Shown here piece by piece: positions 16,581 to 25,208 of a stretch of DNA of 64,000 nt (position 1 is its first letter; each line of letters begins with the position of its first letter). The stretch comes from Agromyces soli (GTDB taxonomy: Bacteria; Actinomycetota; Actinomycetes; Actinomycetales; Microbacteriaceae): positions 806,001 to 870,000 of the forward strand of contig NZ_CP094533.1 of the NCBI RefSeq assembly GCF_022811605.1, written 5' to 3'. Below the pieces are notes generated by a model, which saw only the letters and a list, made by a program, of their open reading frames with translations, searched no databases and had not been told where the DNA came from. Position numbers and translations under genes: made by a program.

Positions 16581-16722
16581 TTCCACCCCATCTTCTGCCG
16601 CCTTCGGCACGGCGACGCTTTCCAGGGTAGACCCCGAGCAGATGGGCGCAAGGGGGGTTGACGCAAATATTCCGTTTCGGTCATGAACTCGCCGTGTCGG
16701 TCGGGATGCCTACACTCCTGGC

Positions 16723-17277
16723 ATGCCGCAGCGCACCGAACGCCTCCTGCTCGACCCGACGACCGCCGACGACCTCGCCGCCCTGCACGAGATCTACGGC
16801 GACGCCCGCACCTGGACCCATCTGCCCTCAGGCCGGCATCGCGACCTCGGGCGCACGGCGGAGGTGCTCGAACGCTGGCTCGACGATTGGCGATCCGAGG
16901 GCTTCGGGGCGTGGACGATCCGCGAGGCGACCGCCCCCGAACTCGTGATCGGGCACGGCGGCTGCGCGGTCCGCGGGCGCGATGCCGGCGCGTACTGGAA
17001 CCTCGGCTACCGCTTCCGTCCCGAGGCGCAGGGCCGCGGGCTCGCGACCGAACTCTCGCGCGCCGCGGTCGAGGCGGCCGGGCTGCGGCGGTCCGAGCTG
17101 CCGATCGTCGCCTACCTGCTGGAGCACAACACGGCCTCGGCCCGGGTGGCCGAGAAGGTCGGGCTGACGCTGCGGCACCGCGCCCCCGACGCCGGCAATC
17201 CGGACGCCTCGGCCATCCGGCTCGTCTACGCCGATCGGGAGCTCAGCGCCGCGCAGCTCGCCGCCACCCTCGCCTGA
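16723..17277 (+). CDS. GNAT-family N-acetyltransferase (RimJ/RimL-like)
   Basis: Acetyltransferase of 184 residues. Strands and the acetyl-CoA loop are visible: WNLGYRFRPEAQGRGLATELSRAAVEAA (Q/R-x-x-G-x-G/A) and the later LEHNTASARVAEKVGLTLRHR, typical of RimJ/RimL-like enzymes. The substrate is unknown. TACACT (16711-16716) ends six bases before the ATG, so it is probably leaderless. It converges on hemY with a 15-base gap. Confidence 0.88.
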   Translation: MPQRTERLLLDPTTADDLAALHEIYGDARTWTHLPSGRHRDLGRTAEVLERWLDDWRSEGFGAWTIREATAPELVIGHGGCAVRGRDAGAYWNLGYRFRPEAQGRGLATELSRAAVEAAGLRRSELPIVAYLLEHNTASARVAEKVGLTLRHRAPDAGNPDASAIRLVYADRELSAAQLAATLA

Positions 17278-17292
17278 GCCGGGCCGGGCGCG

Positions 17293-18813
17293 CTACTGAC
17301 GCTCCTGCACCGCCAGGTGACGGATGCGAGCGGCGGCCTCGACGGCGTGCGGCACGACCGAGGCGAGCCCGGTGCCCGCGACCCACGATCCGGTCGCCTC
17401 GATGCCGGGCTCCGCGGCGAGCGCGTCCTCGAACTCGGCGACGCGGGCGCGCTGGCCGAGCGCGGCGTGGGAGAGCGCGTCGCGCCAGGCGGTGCGGCCC
17501 GAGGCCACGAGCGCCGCGGCCTCGAGCTGCACGCCGAGGAGGGCCGAGGCGTCCGCGACGGCGAGGCGGGCGACCGCCTCGTCGTCGAGTCCCTCGAGCG
17601 GGTTCGCGGCGCCGGCGCGACCGTAGGAGAGCCGGACGACGTGGCGCGAGCCGCTGCCGCCGCTCGCGTTCACCTCCTCGGCGAGCCAGGGCCACTTCGC
17701 CGAGGAGTGCGTGAGGGCCTTCGCCCGCACGCCGACGGCGTCGGCCGCGACGAGCACGCCGGTGCCGCGGGGCGCCGCGTCGAGCGCGGGGGCGTCGAGC
17801 ACGAGCGTGACGATTTCGACGGAGGCGGCGCTCGGCCAGTCCGAGGCATCCGCCCACCCCTCGACCGCCTGGCCGAGCAGGCGGCGCGAGGTCTGCGCCG
17901 GTGCCGCGAGGATCGTGTAGCGCGCGTCGATCACGAGGTCGCGCTCGGGCCCGAGCGCGCGGACGCGCCAGCTCGGTGCCGCGTCGTCCGTCGCGTCGCC
18001 GCGCTCCAGCTCGACGACCTCCCGGCCCGTCTCCACGACCGCGTCGAAGCGGGCGAGCTCGGCGCGCAGCGCGTCGACCAGGCGATGCATGCCGCCCCGG
18101 AGTCCGAGCACGGCGCTGCCGGCGCGGCGGGTCTCCACGAGCTCGCCGACGCCGCCCGACAGCGAGCCGGCGCGGGTCATCGCCGCGTTGAGGCCGGGGG
18201 CGACGAGGTCGAGGTCGAGATCCATCGGGTCGGCGGAGTAGACGCCGGAGGAGATCGGCGTCACGAGGCGCTCGAGCACGGCGGCGCCCATGCGGGACCG
18301 CACGAGCTTGCCGACGCTGTCGGCTCGCCCGATGCGGAGGATCGGCATGAGCCGGTCGGCATATGCGCGGACCGCCCCGCCCCAGCCGATGATGGCGCGC
18401 ACGTCGTCGCCGAGCGGGTTGGCGGGGATGCCGAGCACGCCCGTCTTCGGCAGCGGCGCCGCCCGCAGCCCGGGGCCCCAGACGAGCCACGCGCCGGCGC
18501 GGTTCGGCGTGACGATGTCGTCGGCGAGGCCGAGCGACTCGAGCAGCTCGGCGACGGAGCCGTTGCGGGTGGCGAACGACTCGGCGCCGGAGTCGAGCGA
18601 GAGCCCCTCGAGCTCGATGCGGCCGACGCATCCGCCCGGCTCCTCCTGACGCTCGACGACCGTGACCGACAGGCCGATCTTGGCGCACTCGAGCGCGGCC
18701 ACGAGCCCGGCGACCCCGCCGCCCACCACCACGACGTCGCTGCGCCGCTGCTCGGGCTCGACGGGCTCGCCTGCCGCCGCGGCCGGGTCGAGCCCGGCTG
18801 GATCGCTGCTCAC
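17293..18813 (-). CDS. hemY: Coproporphyrinogen III oxidase (HemY/CgoX)
   Basis: FAD-dependent oxidase of 506 residues. The Rossmann motif VVVVGGGVAGLVAALECAKIG is followed by ERQEEPGGCVGRIELEGLSLDSGAESFATR, and the C-terminal GSWVAGTGLASVVPHAVEAA contacts FAD. With HemQ in the same genome region, the true reaction is oxidation of coproporphyrinogen III to coproporphyrin III. The GTG at 18813 overlaps the hemE stop (GTGA). In many relatives hemQ follows directly, but here a GNAT gene, the envelope genes and the carotenoid block intervene. Confidence 0.94.
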   Translation of the reverse strand: MSSDPAGLDPAAAAGEPVEPEQRRSDVVVVGGGVAGLVAALECAKIGLSVTVVERQEEPGGCVGRIELEGLSLDSGAESFATRNGSVAELLESLGLADDIVTPNRAGAWLVWGPGLRAAPLPKTGVLGIPANPLGDDVRAIIGWGGAVRAYADRLMPILRIGRADSVGKLVRSRMGAAVLERLVTPISSGVYSADPMDLDLDLVAPGLNAAMTRAGSLSGGVGELVETRRAGSAVLGLRGGMHRLVDALRAELARFDAVVETGREVVELERGDATDDAAPSWRVRALGPERDLVIDARYTILAAPAQTSRRLLGQAVEGWADASDWPSAASVEIVTLVLDAPALDAAPRGTGVLVAADAVGVRAKALTHSSAKWPWLAEEVNASGGSGSRHVVRLSYGRAGAANPLEGLDDEAVARLAVADASALLGVQLEAAALVASGRTAWRDALSHAALGQRARVAEFEDALAAEPGIEATGSWVAGTGLASVVPHAVEAAARIRHLAVQERQ

Positions 18814-19964
18814 GCTCCGGCCTCGTGCACGAGTTCGACGACGCGGGTGAGCACGGCCGGGTCGGTCTCGGGCGGAACGCCGTGGCCGAGGTTGAAGACG
18901 TGGGCGGGCGCGCTGCGTCCCCGGCGCAGCACGTCGCGGACGGCGTCGGCGAGCACGGGCCACGGCGCGGCGAGCAGGGCGGGGTCGAGGTTGCCCTGCA
19001 GGGGGACATCGCCGCCGACGCGTTCCGCGGCGACGTCGAGCGGGATGCGGTAGTCGACGCCGACCGTGTCGACGCCGATGTCGTGCATGGCGCCGAGCAG
19101 TTCGCCCGTGCCGACGCCGAAGTGCACGACCGGCACACTGCGGGTCACGGTCGTGCTGCTGCCGGTGCCGTCGCCGAGCCGGCGCTCGTACGAGAGGTCG
19201 TGCACGAAGGAGAGCGCCTTCGCCGAGGCGGGCGCGACGTGGCGCTCGTAGTCGGCGAGCGAGAGCGCGCCGGCCCAGGAGTCGAACAGCTGCGCGGCGG
19301 AGGTGCCGGCGAGCACCTGCGTGCGCAGGAAGCGACCGGTGAGTTCGGCGGTCCAGTCCATCAGCGCGCGCCATGCGCCGGGGTCGGCGTGCATGAGGGT
19401 GCGCGCGGCGAGGTGGTCCTTCGAAGGGCCGCCCTCGGCGAGGTAGGCAGCGAGGGTGAAGGGGGCGCCCGCGAAGCCGATCAGCGGCGTGGCCCCCGAC
19501 TCGGCGCCGGAGGGCGCCGTCTCGTTCAGCTCCGCCACCGTGCGGCGCACGGCCTCGGCGATCGGTTCGGCGCGCTCGTCGAGCAGGGCGGGGTCGATCG
19601 CGGTGAGCTCCGCGACGCCCTCGGCGTCGGCGTAGCCGCGGGCGAAGACCGGGCCGCGGCCGGGCTCGATCGAGACGTCGACGCCGACGAGCTTCAACGG
19701 CACGACGATGTCGCTGAAGAAGATGCCGGCGTCCACGCCGTGCCGGCGGACGGGCTGCAGCGTGATCTCCGCCGCCATCTCGGGGTCGAGGCAGGCGTCG
19801 AGCATGCGGGTGCCGACGCGGAGCTCGCGGTACTCGGGGAGCGAACGACCGGCCTGGCGCATGAACCAGACGGGCGTCGTCTCGGGGCGCTCGCCGCCGT
19901 ACGCGCGGACGAGTCGGGAATCGGCGGTGAGGCCGGCCTGCAGGGGGTGGGTGGTGTCGAGCAT
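18810..19964 (-). CDS. hemE: Uroporphyrinogen decarboxylase
   Basis: Enzyme of about 384 residues that decarboxylates uroporphyrinogen III to coproporphyrinogen III. Signatures are VWFMRQAGRSLPEYRELR (substrate Arg residues), FFSDIVVPLKLVGVDV, IGFAGAPFTLAAYLAEGG and FNLGHGVPPETDP at the C-terminus. I placed the start at the ATG at 19964 (MLDTTHPL, usual family opening). A GTG seven codons upstream at 19985 is also possible, and neither has a strong ribosome-binding site. It is the first gene of hemE-hemY and points away from hemA. Confidence 0.95.
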   Translation of the reverse strand: MLDTTHPLQAGLTADSRLVRAYGGERPETTPVWFMRQAGRSLPEYRELRVGTRMLDACLDPEMAAEITLQPVRRHGVDAGIFFSDIVVPLKLVGVDVSIEPGRGPVFARGYADAEGVAELTAIDPALLDERAEPIAEAVRRTVAELNETAPSGAESGATPLIGFAGAPFTLAAYLAEGGPSKDHLAARTLMHADPGAWRALMDWTAELTGRFLRTQVLAGTSAAQLFDSWAGALSLADYERHVAPASAKALSFVHDLSYERRLGDGTGSSTTVTRSVPVVHFGVGTGELLGAMHDIGVDTVGVDYRIPLDVAAERVGGDVPLQGNLDPALLAAPWPVLADAVRDVLRRGRSAPAHVFNLGHGVPPETDPAVLTRVVELVHEAGA

Positions 19965-20060
19965 CACCCCGCCATTGTCCCGCACCGGGCTGAACGTGCG
20001 CCCTGACGCGCGGCGGCGCGATCACTCGCCCAGCCGTGCGACGAGATTTGCAAGGAGCCC

Positions 20061-20089
20061 TTACCTTTGCGGGCGGTTCGCGCTAGCAT
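20061..20089 (+). promoter_or_regulatory. Candidate promoter for the membrane protein gene at 20176
   Basis: TTACCT at 20061-20066 and TAGCAT at 20084-20089 are separated by 17 bases, the standard spacing for a primary sigma factor. The predicted transcript would have an untranslated leader of about 80 bases before the GTG at 20176. Sequence match only. Confidence 0.4.
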
Positions 20090-20175
20090 CGGTGCCGTTG
20101 CGCCATCCCCCAGTGGTGCGACGACGCGTCGACCGCGACGTCGATGCGCCTCCGCGCCCCACGGAGAGAGACGAC

Positions 20176-20976
20176 GTGTCCCGAATCGTCACGCCCCAGT
20201 CCGCCTTCCCGACCCCGGCCGACGATCGCCCCGGCGAGCACCGGCTCGCCCTCACCCTGGCCGTCGCCGCGGCCACCGTCGCGGTCGTCGCGGTGCTGGC
20301 GGTCACGGGCCCGGTGCTCGAGGAGCTCATCGACGCACTGCCCTCGGTGAACGGGCCGGCAGCGGCCGGCGTCTTCCTCGCCGTCGTGGGCGTGCTAGCG
20401 CTCGCGACGATCGCGGTGCGCTTCGCCCTGCTCGCCCGCAACCGGGCCAGGCGCCGCGCCCTCGAGGCCCGCTTCGAGGGCGGCATCTCGTGCGGCCTGC
20501 GCCACCGCGAGCTCGAGGACGCCCTGGCCGAGCTGCCCGGGTGCGAGGTGCCGCTCGCGACGCGCTACTCCATCGTCGCCGACCCGGCCGGGCTGTCGTT
20601 CTGGAACGGCGGCGCACGCCCGCGTCGCGCCGCGCACGTCGCCTGGCGCGAAGTGCGCAGCATCCGCCCCGACGAGCTCATCGCCGGCTCGCGCCCCGCC
20701 CCGGTCGTCATCGTCCGCGTGCGCCGCCAGGGCACGAGCATCGCCCTGCCGCTCCTGCTCGCGGGCGAGCAGCCCGGCGTCTTCGCCGTGACCGACGCCC
20801 CGTTCTACGCGGTGGTGCGTTCGTGGAAAGCGCTGCACCGCACCGCGCTCGAGCACGAGGGGCTCGAGCCGCCGACGAGCACGACCCCGATCCCCGTCAT
20901 CACCGCGAGCACCGCGGCGCTCGTCGACGTCGCGACCTCGCCGCGCCGCGCGGCACGTCGTGAGGCGCGGCACTAG
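20176..20976 (+). CDS. Two-helix membrane protein of unknown function
   Basis: Protein of 266 residues with two hydrophobic helices near the N-terminus (about residues 20-45 and 60-85), followed by a basic loop (RNRARRRALEARF) and a soluble C-terminal domain of mixed strands. The soluble part has WNGGARPRRAAHVAWREVRSI, which resembles the PH-like domain of small actinobacterial membrane proteins, but I cannot name a family. The GTG follows GGAGAGAG with good spacing; longer in-frame extensions run into the hemE 5' region. It lies between divergent hemE and hemA, an unusual insertion in that pair. Confidence 0.7.
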   Translation: MSRIVTPQSAFPTPADDRPGEHRLALTLAVAAATVAVVAVLAVTGPVLEELIDALPSVNGPAAAGVFLAVVGVLALATIAVRFALLARNRARRRALEARFEGGISCGLRHRELEDALAELPGCEVPLATRYSIVADPAGLSFWNGGARPRRAAHVAWREVRSIRPDELIAGSRPAPVVIVRVRRQGTSIALPLLLAGEQPGVFAVTDAPFYAVVRSWKALHRTALEHEGLEPPTSTTPIPVITASTAALVDVATSPRRAARREARH

Positions 20977-21023
20977 CGCGCAGGCGGCGAGCCTCCCAGT
21001 CGTGCACCGTGTGTCGCGGCGAG

Positions 21024-21052
21024 TCCGACGGGCACTCTACGGCGGGTAGAAT
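21024..21052 (+). promoter_or_regulatory. Leaderless-type promoter of hemA
   Basis: TCCGAC (21024-21029) and TAGAAT (21047-21052) are 17 bases apart, and TAGAAT ends six bases before the hemA GTG at 21059. Transcription would start at or next to the GTG. This also fixes the hemA start codon. Confidence 0.6.
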
Positions 21053-21058
21053 CCTCTG

Positions 21059-22408
21059 GTGCTCATCTGCCTCTCCGCGAGCCACAAGAACGCCGGCTTC
21101 GACATGCTCGAACGGCTCTCCGCCTCCGCAGACGCCGCGGCGGGCCGCATCATCGACGGCCACGCCGCCCTCCAGGGCGCCGTCGTGGTCGCCACCTGCA
21201 ACCGCTTCGAGGCCTACCTCGACCTCGACACCCCCGAGGGCGAGTCGCCGGTGCCCGTCGTGCACGAGGCGATCCGCGCCGTCGGCGACGTCGCCGGCCT
21301 CGAGCCCGACGAGCTGCGCAGCACTTTCGACTTCGCGCACGGCAACGCCGTCGCCGGGCACCTGTTCTCCGTCGCCTCGGGCCTCGAGTCGGTCGTCGTC
21401 GGGGAGGGCGAGATCGCCGGGCAGGTGCGCCGCTCCCTCGAGCGCGCCCGCGACGAGGGCACGACCACCCCGGAGCTCGAGCGCCTCTTCCAGCGGGCCT
21501 CGCAGACCTCGCGCACGGTGAAGAACCGCACCGGGGTGGGCAGCGCCGGCCGCTCGCTCGTGCGTCTCGCGCTCGAGCTCGCCTCCTCCCGGGTCGCCGA
21601 CTGGAGCAAGGCGCGCGTGCTGCTCGTCGGCACCGGCCAGTACGCGGGCGCCTCGCTCGCGGCGCTCCGCGACCGAGGCGCGCACGACGTGCGGGTGTAC
21701 TCGCCCTCCGGCCGGGCCGCGCGCTTCGCCCGCACCCACGGCGTCGAGGCCGTGAGCCACGCCGGCTACGCGGTCGCCGCGGCGGCCGCCGACGTCATCA
21801 TCACCTGCACCACGGCCGACCACCACGTGGTCGACCGGGTGCTGCTCGCGGGCGGCAAGGCGACGCTCGCGTCCTCGCACGTCGCGCCGAGGGATGCCGA
21901 GGCATCCGCCGTGCTCGCCGAGTTCCGCGCCTGGTGCCCCGTCCCCGGCGCCGCCCGCAGCGCCCGTCAGCTCGTCGTCGACCTCGGCATGCCCCGCAAC
22001 GTCGCGACCGACGTCGTCGAGGTCGAGGGCGTCGAGCTGCTCGACCTCGAGACGATCCGCCGGCACGCCCCGCTCGAGGAGCTCGGCGCGACCGAGGCCG
22101 CCCGCGAGCTCGTCAACAGCGCGGCGCGCAACTTCGGCGCGGTCGGCGAGGAGCTCGACCTCGCGCCCGCGGTGGTCGCGTTGCGCGCGCACGTCGGCGG
22201 CATCCTCGACGCCGAGATCGAGCGGGCGAAGGGCCGCGGCCCGGGCGACCCCGACGGCCGCGTCGAGCAGGCGCTGCGGCACATGGCCGGCGTGCTGCTG
22301 CACACCCCCATGGTGCGCTCGCGCGAGTTCGCCCGCTCGGGCGAGCAGCGCGCCTGGATCGAGGCCCTCGACGCCCTGTTCGGCGTCCGCGCCGACGACG
22401 CCCGCTGA
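21059..22408 (+). CDS. hemA: Glutamyl-tRNA reductase
   Basis: Enzyme of 449 residues catalysing the first step of C5 heme synthesis, reducing Glu-tRNA to glutamate semialdehyde. The catalytic Cys is in VVVATCNRFEAYL. GLESVVVGEGEIAGQVR and NRTGVGSAGRSLVRLALELA are diagnostic, ARVLLVGTGQYAGASLAAL is the NADPH Rossmann motif, and LVVDLGMPRNV and the helical C-terminal dimerisation domain follow. The GTG start agrees with the promoter spacing. hemL, hemB and the rest of the pathway's middle are not in the window. Confidence 0.95.
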   Translation: MLICLSASHKNAGFDMLERLSASADAAAGRIIDGHAALQGAVVVATCNRFEAYLDLDTPEGESPVPVVHEAIRAVGDVAGLEPDELRSTFDFAHGNAVAGHLFSVASGLESVVVGEGEIAGQVRRSLERARDEGTTTPELERLFQRASQTSRTVKNRTGVGSAGRSLVRLALELASSRVADWSKARVLLVGTGQYAGASLAALRDRGAHDVRVYSPSGRAARFARTHGVEAVSHAGYAVAAAAADVIITCTTADHHVVDRVLLAGGKATLASSHVAPRDAEASAVLAEFRAWCPVPGAARSARQLVVDLGMPRNVATDVVEVEGVELLDLETIRRHAPLEELGATEAARELVNSAARNFGAVGEELDLAPAVVALRAHVGGILDAEIERAKGRGPGDPDGRVEQALRHMAGVLLHTPMVRSREFARSGEQRAWIEALDALFGVRADDAR

Positions 22409-22579
22409 GCTGCGCCCGCCCCCGGCGCCCGCCCGGCGCCCCCGACGCTCGCCCGACGCTCGCCCGGCGCCCCGCGCTCGACGTCGGTTTTCGTGGGTCG
22501 CGGCGGCTCCGCACCCGCACAAAGTGACCGCATGCCCCCGATCGGTGCCGATGTCGCCCGCTGCGGGTAGCGTCGTGCC

Positions 22580-23254
22580 ATGACCGACGACGCCGCCAGT
22601 TCCACCTCGGCACCGCCCAGCGAGCGGCCGGCCCTCGCCCTGCCCTTCGACGTCGAGGCGATCGAACGCCGGCCGATCGTCACCGAGCGCCTGGTGATCC
22701 GCCCGCTCACCGCCGACGACAGCGACGACGTGTGGGAGTACCAGCGCCTGCCCGAGGTGCTCCGCTACATCCCCTGGCCCGAACGCAGCCGCGACGAGGC
22801 GCACGATCACACGATGCGCCGCGTGGGCAGCCGGCTCCTGGCGGAAGACGGCGACAACGTGCACTTCGCGATCGTGCTCGCCGGCGAGCCTTCGCCCGGC
22901 GCCCCCGGGCGCGACCGGGTCATCGGCGACGTCATGGTGCGAGTGGCGAGCGTCGAGCACGCACGGCTCGAGCTGGGCTGGGTGCTGCACCCCGACTTCC
23001 AGGGGCGCGGCTTCGCCGCCGAGGCGACCGCGGCCGTGCTCGCCTTCGGCTTCGACACGCTGCACGCCCATCGCGTGCTCGCCGAGCTCGTCGCCGCCAA
23101 CACCGCCTCCGCGAAGCTCTGCCTGCGACTCGGCATGCGGCACGAGGCGACCTTCGTCGAGCACGAGTACGACCGAGACGCGGGAGCCTGGCTCGACATG
23201 GCCTTCTACGCCATCCTCCAGCGCGAGCACACCGCCGCCCGCCTCGCAGGCTGA
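22580..23254 (+). CDS. GNAT-family N-acetyltransferase
   Basis: RimJ/RimL-like acetyltransferase of 224 residues: ERLVIRPLTADDSDDVWEYQ at the start of the domain, LGWVLHPDFQGRGFAAEATAAVLAFGF for acetyl-CoA binding, and AANTASAKLCLRLGMRHEATF at the end. The substrate is unknown. TAGCGT (22568-22573) ends six bases before the ATG, suggesting a leaderless transcript. The 171 bases between hemA and this gene contain only short GC-rich repeats (GACGCTCGCCCG twice near 22445-22470) and this promoter. Confidence 0.88.
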   Translation: MTDDAASSTSAPPSERPALALPFDVEAIERRPIVTERLVIRPLTADDSDDVWEYQRLPEVLRYIPWPERSRDEAHDHTMRRVGSRLLAEDGDNVHFAIVLAGEPSPGAPGRDRVIGDVMVRVASVEHARLELGWVLHPDFQGRGFAAEATAAVLAFGFDTLHAHRVLAELVAANTASAKLCLRLGMRHEATFVEHEYDRDAGAWLDMAFYAILQREHTAARLAG

Positions 23255-23343
23255 ACGCCGAGTCCCGCCCCGGCGCGCCCACGCACCCTGGTTACACTCG
23301 CAAGCACGCGGCGCCGCTGCCGCGTTCGACGAGGGGGACGCCG

Positions 23344-25143
23344 ATGAGCGAACGAGACGAACCGGGCGCGGGCACCGGCAGGGGCGACGGCACCGGTGCG
23401 GCATCCACCCCGCCCTCGCCCGGTGAGCGCCGCCGTTCCCGGCGCGACTTCCTGAAGATCGGCGGCGCGGCCGCGGCCGGCGCCGTCGTCGGCGGCGGCG
23501 CCGGGGCCGCGATCGGCGCCGCGATCGGGCACCGCGCGGGTTTCGCCGAGGGCACCGACGACTTCGCCGACCTCGTGCCGCGCTCGGAGCCGGGCTTCGA
23601 CCACCTCGTCGTCGTCATGGGCGAGAACCGCTCCTTCGACAACCTGCTCGGCTGGCTCTACACGCCGGACACGCTCCCCGCCGGGCAGGACTTCGACGGT
23701 CTCGCCTTCGGCGACTACGGCAACGTCGGCCCCGACGGCACCCGGGTCGCCGCCCACGTCTACGACGGCCCCACCGACAAGATCATGAGCAAGCCCGACC
23801 CCGACCCGGGCGAGGAGTACCCGCACGTCAACACCCAGATCTTCGACACGATCGATCCGGCGACGAACGCCGAGCTCTACGTCGACGAGATGCTGCCGCC
23901 GTACAACGCCCCGAAGCGCGGCGAGCAGCCGAAGATGAGCGGCTTCCTGAAGGACTACCACGTCAACTACCGCCGACTGAAGAAGGGCGCCGAGCCGACG
24001 GCCGCCGAGGCCCGGCAGATCATGGGCTCCTTCTCGCCCGAGATGCTGCCCGTGCTCTCGACCCTCGCGAGCGAGTTCGCCGTGTTCGACCACTGGTACT
24101 GCGCGGTGCCGTCGCAGACCTTCTGCAACCGCTCCTTCTTCCACGCCTCGACCTCGCACGGCTTCGTCACGAACCAGGGCGGCGGGGGCTACCGCAAGTG
24201 GCTCGACGCCCCCGCCTCCCCGACGATCTTCAACCGGCTCGAGGAGGCGGGAATCCCGTGGCGCGTCTACTTCGACGAGCTGCAGATCGTGTCCTTCACC
24301 GGCGTGCTGCACGCGCCCGTGCTCGAGAAGTACTGGCGCACCGAGCGCTTCGCGACCATGGCCGACTTCTACGAGGACGTGAAGCGCGGCACCCTGCCCG
24401 CGTACGCCTTCATCGAGCCGCGGATGATCTACAACCACAACGACTTCCACCCGCCGTTCGGCGTGCTGCGGGAGAGCGACGTCGACGGGCAGGAGGTGCT
24501 CGACAGCGCCGTCTCCGACGTCCGAGCCGGCGAGGCGCTCATCCACGACATCTACACGGCGATCAAGGAGAGCGCCTCGCCGAAGGGTTCGAACGCGGTG
24601 AACACGATGCTGCTCATCACCTTCGACGAGCACGGCGGCACCTACGACCACGTGCCCCCGCCCGCGGCGGTTCCGCCTCAGGAGGACGCGAAGCCCGGCG
24701 AGATGGGCTTCGAGTTCGACCGGCTCGGATGCCGCGTGCCGGCCATCGCCGTCTCCGCCTACACGCGCTCCGGCACCGTGGTGAACACCGAGATGCAGCA
24801 CGCCTCGGTCGTGTCGACCCTGAGCCGCCTGCACGGCTTGAAGCCGCTCACCCGGCGCGACGTCGGCGTGAACGACCTCTTCGACGTCGTGAACCTCGAA
24901 CAGCCGAGGCATCCGTCCGACTGGCCGACGACGCACCCGCAGTACACCCCGCCGAACCCGGAGAAGGATGCCCCGCACCCGGCGCACACGCACAAGGACA
25001 AGCCGCTCAGCCCGCCGGCGCGGGGGCTGCTCGGCATCCTGCTCGCGAAGTACGGCGCCCCCGATCAGGAGCAGCCCGAGACCTACGCCGAGGCGTACGA
25101 GCTGCTGCACGACTACGGCGTCGGCCTGTTCGGCAAGCCCTGA
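23344..25143 (+). CDS. Tat-exported phosphoesterase (phospholipase C / acid phosphatase family)
   Basis: Secreted protein of 599 residues. A twin-arginine signal (RRSRRDFLKIGG, about residues 30-41) and a Gly/Ala-rich helix precede the phosphoesterase domain (PF04185): FDHLVVVMGENRSFDNLLGWL with the metal-binding Glu-Asn, then the long central part, MLLITFDEHGGTYDHVPPP and VPAIAVSAYTRSG. Members are phospholipases C or acid phosphatases acting outside the cell. GAGGGGGA precedes the ATG, and a TACACT box lies at 23293-23298. Its exact substrate cannot be told from sequence. Confidence 0.9.
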   Translation: MSERDEPGAGTGRGDGTGAASTPPSPGERRRSRRDFLKIGGAAAAGAVVGGGAGAAIGAAIGHRAGFAEGTDDFADLVPRSEPGFDHLVVVMGENRSFDNLLGWLYTPDTLPAGQDFDGLAFGDYGNVGPDGTRVAAHVYDGPTDKIMSKPDPDPGEEYPHVNTQIFDTIDPATNAELYVDEMLPPYNAPKRGEQPKMSGFLKDYHVNYRRLKKGAEPTAAEARQIMGSFSPEMLPVLSTLASEFAVFDHWYCAVPSQTFCNRSFFHASTSHGFVTNQGGGGYRKWLDAPASPTIFNRLEEAGIPWRVYFDELQIVSFTGVLHAPVLEKYWRTERFATMADFYEDVKRGTLPAYAFIEPRMIYNHNDFHPPFGVLRESDVDGQEVLDSAVSDVRAGEALIHDIYTAIKESASPKGSNAVNTMLLITFDEHGGTYDHVPPPAAVPPQEDAKPGEMGFEFDRLGCRVPAIAVSAYTRSGTVVNTEMQHASVVSTLSRLHGLKPLTRRDVGVNDLFDVVNLEQPRHPSDWPTTHPQYTPPNPEKDAPHPAHTHKDKPLSPPARGLLGILLAKYGAPDQEQPETYAEAYELLHDYGVGLFGKP

Positions 25144-25152
25144 CGCTGGTCC

Positions 25153-25207
25153 GCTGAGCTCAGCGAACCACGCCCACCCGCTTCGACAGGCTCAGCGAAC
25201 CACGCCC
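25153..25207. repeat. Intergenic repeat/palindrome at convergent gene ends
   Basis: CTCAGCGAACCACGCCC occurs at 25159-25175 and again at 25191-25207; the first copy is fused to a perfect 12-base palindrome, GCTGAGCTCAGC (25153-25164). The unit CTTCGACAGGCTCAGCG (25181-25197) resembles a dispersed intergenic element I remember from Microbacteriaceae genomes. It lies between convergent genes and may act as a terminator or bind a nucleoid protein. Confidence 0.5.
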
Positions 25208-25208
25208 C

